Source: CAYYYP01 sp964475985
GTDB taxonomy: Bacteria; Bdellovibrionota; UBA1018; CAYHWW01
DNA length: 21,006 nt
Assembly (NCBI GenBank): GCA_964475985.1
Contig: CAYYYP010000053.1
Span: 1-21,006 of the forward strand
Reading direction: 5' to 3'
Shown: positions 7,732-14,121 of the stretch, in pieces
Numbering within the stretch: the stretch's first letter is position 1
Layout of the letters: the number at the start of each line of letters is the position of its first letter
Position numbers and translations under genes: made by a program
The notes under the pieces: generated by a model
Database searches by the model: none
The model's input: the letters and a program-made list of their open reading frames with translations, nothing else
What the model was told of the DNA's origin: nothing

Positions 7732-8739
7732 CGGTAGTTCAACCGTAAATTTTGAGCCTTTTCCAACTTCACTTTCTACGGTGATCTGTCCATGGTGGGC
7801 ATGAATGATTTCTCGGCTGATATACAACCCTAGCCCAAGGCCGCTGATCTCATTTGCCGAGATGGCCCGTTCAAAACGCTGAAAAATTCGTTCTTGATTT
7901 TCCAAAGCGATACCCATGCCGTGATCTTCGATAGTAACGTAAACTTTTGTTTTATCGGCGAGCATGGAAATTTTTATGGGTTTGCCTTTTCCGTACTTCA
8001 TGGCGTTCACCAACAAGTTGCAAAAGACCTGTTCTATTTTCGAAGCATCCCAGCGGCCTTCAATTTTAGGTAGCAACATCATTTCAACCCGGCAGTCCGC
8101 CAGCCGTAGTTGATCGGCCATGCGTTCAACTAGGTCTTGGATCAGTTGGGACAAATCCACGAGCACAAACTGCATGCGAATCCCTCCGTGGGCAATGCGG
8201 GAAATATCAAACATATCCTCAACTAGCTGCGTGAGGCGGTTCACTTGCTTTTCCGTGAGCTCGATGAGCTTGCTTACGGCGCTGGGGTCGGTGGCGGCAC
8301 TCGCGTTATTTTGGAATCTTCGCCTTTGCATTTGTGCGTAGAGTTTCAGGGAGGTCAGGGGAGTTTTTAGTTCATGGGAAGCGATGGATAAAAAATCGTC
8401 CCGGGCGCGGACGGCATCTTTCAATTCTTCAAGCAGCCGGTTTCTTTCTTCTTCTCTGGCTTTGACGTCGGTTACATCTTCATGGATTAAAACTACCTCG
8501 GTGACTTCACCCTTTGGATTCTTTACTGGATATAAAAACGCTTCCATCCATCTTGCTCTTCCGGGTTGCCCCATTTCTGCCGGATCATAAATTAAAGGTG
8601 GAGTCTGAACGGATTCGCCGGAAAATGCCTTTGAAATAGGGTCCTTCAGGCCTTTTTTTTCAAGCTGCGGATCCTCCAGGATATTGTAAGTATGTAATTT
8701 TGAATGATTTCTTCTGGGACGTGCAATAGCTTTCGCCAT
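7723..8739 (-). CDS. Histidine kinase, C-terminal fragment (PAS remnant, HisKA, HATPase) after frameshift
   Basis: This is the catalytic half of a cytosolic sensor kinase; its N-terminal half is 8646-9275. It opens with 28 residues that overlap the other frame, then resumes a PAS domain at NILEDPQLEKKGLKDP. Next come a PAC-like VVLIHEDVTDV, a coiled segment, HisKA with SHELKTPLT (His122 of this fragment), an N box NLLVNAMKYG, G1 EDHGMGI and G2 GLGLGLYI. All core kinase motifs are intact. No membrane segment is present and no response regulator lies nearby. ATG 8739 falls inside codons of the upstream frame with no Shine-Dalgarno site, so independent initiation is doubtful. The fragment would be expressed only through frameshifting, or it is a pseudogene remnant or sequence error. 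It ends 9 bp inside the squalene synthase gene. Confidence 0.8.
   Translation of the reverse strand: MAKAIARPRRNHSKLHTYNILEDPQLEKKGLKDPISKAFSGESVQTPPLIYDPAEMGQPGRARWMEAFLYPVKNPKGEVTEVVLIHEDVTDVKAREEERNRLLEELKDAVRARDDFLSIASHELKTPLTSLKLYAQMQRRRFQNNASAATDPSAVSKLIELTEKQVNRLTQLVEDMFDISRIAHGGIRMQFVLVDLSQLIQDLVERMADQLRLADCRVEMMLLPKIEGRWDASKIEQVFCNLLVNAMKYGKGKPIKISMLADKTKVYVTIEDHGMGIALENQERIFQRFERAISANEISGLGLGLYISREIIHAHHGQITVESEVGKGSKFTVELPLN
8646..8697 (-). other. Frameshift junction in the PAS histidine kinase with dnaX-like slippery site
   Basis: Read on the - strand, the upstream frame ends QNYILTISWRIRSLKKKA-stop, while the PAS consensus (NILEDPQLEKKG) continues in the -1 frame. Removing 8 bases in the tandem-like stretch TTAC-ATAC-TTAC (8686-8697) would restore QNYNILEDPQ exactly. 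Downstream, eight adenines followed by GG (poly-T at 8653-8660 on the + strand) give A AAA AAG in the upstream frame, two codons before its TGA. A GGAGG lies about 14 bases before that heptamer. A -1 slip there would join the two frames. The sequence is seen directly; whether slippage occurs is unknown. Confidence 0.75.
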
Positions 8740-9275
8740 GCATTGTTCACTTGAATGGTCAGGCCGTCGGCGGAGAGAAGCTGAATGCTGAAGGGAGCCT
8801 GCTCAAACAAAGTTCGAAACCTGGTTTCCGAAACTAACAACGCTTCCGCGAGATCAATGCTGCGTTGAACCGCTTTTTCGGCATTTTTACGTTCTGTAAT
8901 ATCCCGAATGAAGGAATAAAAATAATAGGCGCCATCTTTCTGTAGGGGAAGGACCGTGAGCTCGATAGGAAAAATATGGCCATCGGAGTGAAGTGCTTCC
9001 GTCTCCAGATGTTGGTTTAACAATTCACTTTCTCCTGTCTTAATGAATTCGGAAAAACTCGATTGATAGGCAGCACGACGATCATTCGGTATGAGATTTT
9101 CAAGAAAGTTCTGGCCAATAATATCGTCTTTTTTCCAGCCAAAAATTATTTCCGCTTGCCGGTTCCAGTCCGTGATGACCTGGTTTTGATCAACTCCAAC
9201 CACCGCATCCAGGGCCCGCTCAAGGATGGCTCTGTACCATGAATCCGTCGGTGGATTGAGCGGGGTAAGGTTCAT
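8646..9275 (-). CDS. PAS-PAS sensor kinase, N-terminal fragment ending at a premature stop
   Basis: N-terminal sensory half of the histidine kinase continued by 7723-8739. Residues about 14-130 form a complete PAS/PAC domain (ALDAVVGVDQNQVITDWN, EIIFGWKKDDIIGQ, PIELTVLPL, SFIRDITERKNAE). A linker helix follows, then a second PAS starts at TRFRTLFEQAPFSIQLLSADG and is cut after LLHVPEEIIQNY. The last 15 residues (ILTISWRIRSLKKKA) are out-of-frame translation. Its ATG overlaps the TAA of phosphomevalonate kinase by one base, so it is translationally coupled into the HMG-CoA reductase operon. The ligand is unknown. A sensor gene inside a mevalonate operon suggests a role in membrane or isoprenoid homeostasis, but this is inference only. 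Confidence 0.8.
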   Translation of the reverse strand: MNLTPLNPPTDSWYRAILERALDAVVGVDQNQVITDWNRQAEIIFGWKKDDIIGQNFLENLIPNDRRAAYQSSFSEFIKTGESELLNQHLETEALHSDGHIFPIELTVLPLQKDGAYYFYSFIRDITERKNAEKAVQRSIDLAEALLVSETRFRTLFEQAPFSIQLLSADGLTIQVNNAWRKLLHVPEEIIQNYILTISWRIRSLKKKA

Positions 9276-10255
9276 TACAATGCGTCCCTGCTTAACCCAT
9301 CGGCAGCAGGAACGAGCTCAAAGACCCTGCCGCCCTTCAGGGGAGCCGAATCTAAAAGCCGGCTCTTGAATGATTCAATTTCGGTTTGTGTACTCAACGC
9401 ATCGCGATCTGCGAGCACCAAAATGCAATCGCCGCCTTGCGCTCCGCTTACCTTGGCACCTAAAACTTGGGGCAGCCGTTGAATGATTTGCGTCCAAGCG
9501 GATACTTTGCATTCTTCTTCAGTGAGGACAGGATAAGTCAGTTCGGTCATGAGAATTTGATACTCTGTTAACAACTTACCCAGGGCATTCCAATTCTGTC
9601 TCTGAAATAATTCGGTACCCTTCAGTACCAAGCTGGTCATTTTTACAAAAATTTGCTGGTGGGTGGTTTCATTGGGGAAACCCGTCGCCTTGAGTTTGGT
9701 TAAGTGTTCATGAGTTTTAGCTTTCGAGCCGGTGAACACTAAAAAAAAGCGACGGTGAAAAATTTCGGCAAGCGTTTCCTGATTTAGAGTTAAGACCTTC
9801 GATTGAGTCACTGTGCGATTTTCAAATAGATTCACTCCGCCCTGCCACTGTGAAGCAATGTCGGCGCCCGAAGGCCTTATCCCTTGGGAAATGCCGATGG
9901 TTTCCCAGTAAAGACTGAGCAATGATTTGAGATCACCAACGGCCTTCAGATCGAGGGCTGCCGCTGAACAAAGAAACTGCGCAGAGGACGAACCAACTCC
10001 AATGGGCGTGTCATAGGGATCAATCCATTGTGCACGGCTGCTCGCATTACGAGAATGAGATATGTGTTTTTGCAGCAACGTTCCTGCGGGTGAAAGAGGA
10101 TGAAAAATATCTGCGAGGCTGGAACCGTTTTCGCCGAGAATACGTAATTCAAATTTCGGAAGTGTCGCCACGGTAAGGCCAGGACCACCCGTGAGGACCA
10201 GGTACTCTCCCAATAAAAAAACTTTACCCGGACAAAGAATGGATTGGTTTTGCAT
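9275..10255 (-). CDS. mvaK2: Phosphomevalonate kinase (GHMP family)
   Basis: Predicted to convert 5-phosphomevalonate to the diphosphate, the one step otherwise missing between mevalonate kinase and the decarboxylase in this window. The 326-residue protein begins CPGKVFLLGEYLVLTGGPGL, has the GHMP ATP loop GVGSSSA at residues 86-92, RPSGADIASQWQGG, and a C-terminal KVSGAQGGDCILVL motif. It is slightly shorter than typical bacterial phosphomevalonate kinases (~360). Start ATG 10255 is required to include the first strand. This start lies 32 bp inside the HMG-CoA reductase 3' end and lacks a clear Shine-Dalgarno site, so translation probably depends on coupling. The TAA overlaps the ATG of the sensor kinase. 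A second mevalonate kinase is the main alternative; pathway completeness argues against it. Confidence 0.82.
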   Translation of the reverse strand: MQNQSILCPGKVFLLGEYLVLTGGPGLTVATLPKFELRILGENGSSLADIFHPLSPAGTLLQKHISHSRNASSRAQWIDPYDTPIGVGSSSAQFLCSAAALDLKAVGDLKSLLSLYWETIGISQGIRPSGADIASQWQGGVNLFENRTVTQSKVLTLNQETLAEIFHRRFFLVFTGSKAKTHEHLTKLKATGFPNETTHQQIFVKMTSLVLKGTELFQRQNWNALGKLLTEYQILMTELTYPVLTEEECKVSAWTQIIQRLPQVLGAKVSGAQGGDCILVLADRDALSTQTEIESFKSRLLDSAPLKGGRVFELVPAADGLSRDAL

Positions 10256-11597
10256 GGCAAGAAACCGAGGAATGCGTGACAGAGCCTGAGGTAGAGTGTC
10301 GCAGATTTAAGAGAAGTTCCTGAGCTTTGGAAAGGGTAATAGACTTTTCTTTACGCAAAGCTTCTTCAAGCACCGGAAGTTCGCTTTCGCTAGCACCTGC
10401 TAATAATGCAAAATTTGCTGCATGAAGACGCATATGCCCTTTCAATATCCCTTCCGACACCAGTGCTCTCAGAGCAGCTAGGTTTTGCGCAAGACCCGCT
10501 GCAGCGCAAATACGAGCAAGATCTTCTGCTCTTTCCACTCCCATCATTTTGAGCGCTAATCCGGCAGTAGGATGAATTTTTGTTACTCCACCCACCGTTC
10601 CTAAAGCCAAGGGCAAAGAAATGCGGCCGTGCAAAGCGCCGTCCCGATAAACCCAATTCGAAATGCTGCGTTGGGAGCTGCCAGGTTTTCCCAGGCTGGC
10701 ATAGGTATGAACCCCAGCCTCAACCGCGCGCCAATCATTCCCCGTGGCGATGAGGATGGGATCAATCCCGTTCATGATTCCTTTGATGTGCGTGGCCGAT
10801 CGGTAAGGGTCAAGCTGGGCAAATAACGTGGCTTCTTCAATGGCTTGGCCAAGTGCCGGATCTACATCCCGGATGATGCAGCGGGCTTCAAAAATTTTAG
10901 TATCTACGAGGTTCGAAAGAATACAAATCCCTACCTGCTCTCCCGTAAGATCTTGCAGCATAGGTTTAAGGCCTTCGCATATATGGTTGAGAAGATTAGC
11001 GCCCATGGCATCGCAAGGATCACAAAGCACATGCAATACCATCATGCTGTATCCATCTGGGCGAAGCAGAGTACGAATCTGGAACCCAGTGACGCCACCA
11101 CCGCGAGCCACCAGATTTGGCACCAGGCCATTGGCATGATTCAATAGAATTCCTTGATACTCATCGATAAGCCGAACGAGCTTTTCCGGATTCTCAACTT
11201 TAGGGAATTGAATTTGCCCAATGACAAGCCTGCCTAAGGCCTTAGTTTGAAAACCGCCATTTTTACGAATCCATTTTGCCGCCGAGCTTGCGGCAGCGAT
11301 AACGGAAGTTTCCTCAACCACCATCGGCACGAGGACATCCCGGCCGTCGACGAAAAAGTTCGTAGCAACTCCCAGAGGCAAGGAATAAAGCCCGATCACA
11401 TTCTCCACCAGGCGGTCCGCTTGCTGGAAAGAAAGGCTCATATGCCCGTGCAAAATATCTCGGTCTTTTGCGGACAGGCCACAGAAGTCAGCAACCTTCT
11501 TGAACCGAAGTTCAGCGTTTAACTTCGAAAATCCTTCAAAGGGTGAGACATCATTTGAGGTTTGTTTCACTGCGTCAAGACTAGGGTTCAGTCCCAT
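10224..11597 (-). CDS. mvaA: Class II HMG-CoA reductase
   Basis: Reduces HMG-CoA to mevalonate, the entry step of the pathway. The 457 residues match bacterial class II enzymes, without a membrane anchor. Seen motifs: ENVIGLYSLPLGVATNF, the catalytic glutamate region VEETSVIAAAS (95-105), Lys272 in HIKGIMNGIDP, Asp288 in GNDWRAVEAG (the Lys-Asp spacing of 16 equals that of the Pseudomonas mevalonii enzyme), GTVGGVTKIHPTAG, and His388 in GHMRLHAAN. I chose ATG 11597; the open frame reaches a TTG at 11660, but that would overlap the divergent carboxylase gene and adds unconserved residues. GAAAGG lies about 13 bases upstream. The C-terminal ~20 residues overlap the phosphomevalonate kinase start. 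First gene of the - strand operon, divergent from leucine-degradation genes that make its substrate. Confidence 0.93.
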   Translation of the reverse strand: MGLNPSLDAVKQTSNDVSPFEGFSKLNAELRFKKVADFCGLSAKDRDILHGHMSLSFQQADRLVENVIGLYSLPLGVATNFFVDGRDVLVPMVVEETSVIAAASSAAKWIRKNGGFQTKALGRLVIGQIQFPKVENPEKLVRLIDEYQGILLNHANGLVPNLVARGGGVTGFQIRTLLRPDGYSMMVLHVLCDPCDAMGANLLNHICEGLKPMLQDLTGEQVGICILSNLVDTKIFEARCIIRDVDPALGQAIEEATLFAQLDPYRSATHIKGIMNGIDPILIATGNDWRAVEAGVHTYASLGKPGSSQRSISNWVYRDGALHGRISLPLALGTVGGVTKIHPTAGLALKMMGVERAEDLARICAAAGLAQNLAALRALVSEGILKGHMRLHAANFALLAGASESELPVLEEALRKEKSITLSKAQELLLNLRHSTSGSVTHSSVSCHAKPIHSLSG

Positions 11598-11642
11598 GGA
11601 ATAAGCTGGGCCTTTCTTTAGGGTGACAAATTCACAGAATTC
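11598..11642. promoter_or_regulatory. Short divergent intergenic region between HMG-CoA reductase and methylcrotonyl-CoA carboxylase
   Basis: Only 45 bp separate the two start codons, so the promoters of both operons must overlap each other or lie inside the opposing genes. On the - strand, TTGAAA followed 16 bases later by TCATTT within the carboxylase 5' end is a weak sigma-70-like candidate. For the + strand, TTGAGG near 11555 has no convincing -10 partner. Within the gap I see AGGGTG about 17 bases before the carboxylase ATG and GAAAGG about 13 before the reductase ATG. No clear operator palindrome is visible. Confidence 0.45.
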
Positions 11643-13268
11643 ATGAAAAACCGAACACAAATGATTCTTCGTACGAAATTTTCAAAAGAAATTCAAAGCT
11701 CATCAGAATTCTTAAGTAACAAAGCATACCATACTCAGGCACTAGAGCAACTTGGGAGTCTTGAGAAAAACGTAGAAGAAGGCGGGGGCGAGGACGCAAA
11801 AACGAGGCATCGAGCCCGCAAGAAGTTGTTGGTACGAGACCGCATAAAGTTGCTTCTTGATGATGGCAGCTCATTCCTAGAGCTCAGCAAACTAGCGGCA
11901 TTTGGGCTCTATGACGATGAAGCTCCTGGGGCCGGCATCGTGACGGGCATCGGCTTGGTGCATGGTCGCGAGGTTATGGTCATTGCTAACGATGCTACGG
12001 TAAAGGGCGGTACATACTTTCCATTGACCGTGAAAAAACACCTTCGAGCTCAGGAAATTGCTGAACAAAATCAGTTGCCTTGCATTTATCTGGTGGATTC
12101 GGGGGGCGCATTTTTACCACTACAGGCTGAAGTTTTTCCGGATAAAGAACATTTTGGCCGTATCTTTTATAACCAAGCCCGGATGTCCGCGCGCGGGATA
12201 GCCCAAATCGCAGTGGTTATGGGGTCATGTACGGCGGGTGGAGCCTACGTTCCTTCCATGAGCGATGAAACGATCATTGTGAAAAACCAGGGAACGATTT
12301 TTCTAGGCGGGCCGCCCTTAGTAAAGGCCGCTACTGGCGAGGAGGTTTCGGCGGAAGATCTGGGAGGCGCTGACGTCCATTGCAAAAAATCCGGAGTGAC
12401 GGATCATTATGCTCTTAACGATGAGCACGCTCTCTCCATTGCAAGGGACATTGTTTCGCATTTAGGTGCGGCCTATGTGAAAAGGACCATTGCACCACGC
12501 GAACCCCTTTATGACGCTGAAGAAATTCTAGGTATCTTGCCCAAGGAACTGCGCAAACAATTTGATGTACATGAAGTTATCGCTCGTATCGTTGATGGCA
12601 GCGAGTTTCATGAGTTCAAGGCAATGTACGCACCCACCGTCGTTACGGGATTTGCTCATATTTATGGAATGCATGTAGGAATTGTCGCTAACAACGGCGT
12701 TCTGTATTCCGAGAGCGCACTTAAGGCGACACACTTTATTGAACTTTGCGGAAAACGAAAAATTCCGCTCATTTTTTTGCAAAACATTACCGGTTTTATG
12801 GTGGGCAGGGAGTATGAAAATGAGGGCATTGCTAAACATGGGGCCAAAATGGTGATGGCGGTTTCTAACGTGGAAGTCCCAAAATTCACTGTGGTCATAG
12901 GCGGTTCCTTTGGCGCCGGAAATTACGGGATGTGCGGCCGTGCTTTTAACCCTAGGTTTTTATGGATGTGGCCAAATGCCAGAATTTCAGTGATGGGCGG
13001 TGAACAAGCGGCAACCGTACTCAGCGCAGTAAAAGTTGAGCAGCTCAAGGCGAAGGGGAAAACGCTTTCCGCAGAAGAGATTAGCAACATCAAAGAACCT
13101 ATTCTAAAAAAATATGAAGAAGAAGGTTCTCCCTACTATAGCACTGCAAGGCTTTGGGATGACGGAGTGATTTCCCCCGCCGATACTCGGAAGGTGCTTG
13201 CCCTGGGCCTCGCCGCAGCGTTGAATCAAGATATTGCGGATACGAAATATGGCGTATTTCGCATGTGA
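11643..13268 (+). CDS. liuB: Methylcrotonyl-CoA carboxylase, beta (carboxyltransferase) subunit
   Basis: Transfers the carboxyl group from biotin to 3-methylcrotonyl-CoA, giving 3-methylglutaconyl-CoA in leucine catabolism. The 541-residue length and sequence match MCC beta: RHRARKKLLVRDRIKLLLDDGSSFLEL, an N-half crotonase-like domain with YLVDSGGAFLPLQAEVFPD, GSCTAGGAYVPSMSDE, GTIFLGGPPLVKAATGE and EDLGGADVHCKKSGVTDH, and a C-half with FLQNITGFMVGREYE, GGSFGAGNYGMCGRAFNPRF and ARISVMGGEQAATVL. The last motif is typical of MCC rather than propionyl-CoA carboxylase. ATG 11643 is taken as start, but its ribosome site is weak; ATG 11661 is possible. First gene of a four-gene + strand operon; the hydratase starts 25 bp after its stop. 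Confidence 0.93.
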   Translation: MKNRTQMILRTKFSKEIQSSSEFLSNKAYHTQALEQLGSLEKNVEEGGGEDAKTRHRARKKLLVRDRIKLLLDDGSSFLELSKLAAFGLYDDEAPGAGIVTGIGLVHGREVMVIANDATVKGGTYFPLTVKKHLRAQEIAEQNQLPCIYLVDSGGAFLPLQAEVFPDKEHFGRIFYNQARMSARGIAQIAVVMGSCTAGGAYVPSMSDETIIVKNQGTIFLGGPPLVKAATGEEVSAEDLGGADVHCKKSGVTDHYALNDEHALSIARDIVSHLGAAYVKRTIAPREPLYDAEEILGILPKELRKQFDVHEVIARIVDGSEFHEFKAMYAPTVVTGFAHIYGMHVGIVANNGVLYSESALKATHFIELCGKRKIPLIFLQNITGFMVGREYENEGIAKHGAKMVMAVSNVEVPKFTVVIGGSFGAGNYGMCGRAFNPRFLWMWPNARISVMGGEQAATVLSAVKVEQLKAKGKTLSAEEISNIKEPILKKYEEEGSPYYSTARLWDDGVISPADTRKVLALGLAAALNQDIADTKYGVFRM

Positions 13269-13281
13269 GGTCTGAATTCTC

Positions 13282-13288
13282 GGAGGAA
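13282..13288 (+). promoter_or_regulatory. Strong Shine-Dalgarno site of the enoyl-CoA hydratase gene
   Basis: GGAGGAA six bases before ATG 13294. It is the strongest ribosome site in this operon and fixes the hydratase start in the only real gap (25 bp) between its genes. Confidence 0.8.
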
Positions 13289-13293
13289 ATTTC

Positions 13294-14121
13294 ATGAGCG
13301 CGCTTAAAAAAAATTATGAAACCATTCAAACTCAGATTCGAAGTTTTGAAACGGGATCCATTCTTCAGCTGAGCCTCAACCGTCCGGACGTGCGAAATGC
13401 GTTTAACGAACGTCTCATCATTGAGCTTCAGGAAATTTTCGATGCGCTCGCCAGCGACGCGGATGAGATCAAAAAAATCAGAGCGGTCGTATTACGTGGC
13501 GAGGGAAATGTATTCTGCGCTGGTGGTGACTTGAAATGGATGCAGTCCAGCCTTGCGCTCACGAGTCATGACAATCTTGAGGATACCCGACGTCTCAGTC
13601 AAATGTTTGACACTTTAAATCGATGTCCAAAACCTGTGGTGGGTTTGATCCATGGAGCGGCCATTGGTGGCGGCGTAGGGCTAGTGAGTATCTGCGATTA
13701 CGTCATCGCATCTAAAGAAACTTTATTTAGTCTTGCGGAAGTTCGTTTGGGAATCGTACCTGCATGCATTGGCCCGTTCGTGCTCGCAAAAATTGGGGAA
13801 TCCCAGGCCCGTGCCTATTTCGTATCGGCCGAGCGTTTTGATGCGAACCGCGCTTTGCAGATAGGTCTGGTGCACGAAGTGGTGCAAACTCCGGCCGATC
13901 TTGAAAAGGCGTGCGAAAGAGTGACTACAAGCCTTCTACAAGGTGGCCCGCAAGCCATGGCGACGGCGAAGTCCCTCATTCGTGAAATCAAAGCAAGAAC
14001 GCACGATGAGAATATTGAATTTGTTTCAAAATTACTGGCGGATTTACGGGTGAGTCCAGAAGGACAAGAGGGCCTACGGGCATTTCTTGAAAAACGAAAA
14101 CCTAGCTGGATGAAATCATAA
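13294..14121 (+). CDS. liuC: Enoyl-CoA hydratase family, probable 3-methylglutaconyl-CoA hydratase
   Basis: Expected to hydrate 3-methylglutaconyl-CoA to HMG-CoA, between the carboxylase and the lyase of leucine breakdown. The 275-residue crotonase-fold protein has the CoA/oxyanion segment FCAGGDLKWMQ, the second oxyanion loop HGAAIGGGVGLVSICDYVIAS, and AEVRLGIVPACIGPFV with a catalytic-type glutamate near residue 149, a pattern typical of LiuC. The C-terminal helix region ends EGQEGLRAFLEKRKPSW, usual for this family. Start ATG 13294 follows GGAGGAA. Its TAA shares one base with the ATG of the biotin carboxylase subunit (TAATG). Crotonase specificity is hard to read from sequence alone, so the substrate is taken from operon context. 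Confidence 0.88.
   Translation: MSALKKNYETIQTQIRSFETGSILQLSLNRPDVRNAFNERLIIELQEIFDALASDADEIKKIRAVVLRGEGNVFCAGGDLKWMQSSLALTSHDNLEDTRRLSQMFDTLNRCPKPVVGLIHGAAIGGGVGLVSICDYVIASKETLFSLAEVRLGIVPACIGPFVLAKIGESQARAYFVSAERFDANRALQIGLVHEVVQTPADLEKACERVTTSLLQGGPQAMATAKSLIREIKARTHDENIEFVSKLLADLRVSPEGQEGLRAFLEKRKPSWMKS

Noticed and set aside
8700..8739. Independent translation of the kinase C-terminal fragment from ATG 8739
   Set aside because: No Shine-Dalgarno precedes it, and the first ~20 residues are only the shifted reading of the conserved PAS sequence in the other frame.
9275..10255. A second mevalonate kinase rather than phosphomevalonate kinase
   Set aside because: Its N-terminal CPGKVFLLGEYLVLTGG pattern and the otherwise missing pathway step favour phosphomevalonate kinase, though both are GHMP kinases.
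11598..11660. HMG-CoA reductase starting at TTG 11660 (478 residues)
   Set aside because: The extra 21 residues are not part of the conserved class II enzyme, the codon is a weak TTG, and it would overlap the divergent carboxylase start.
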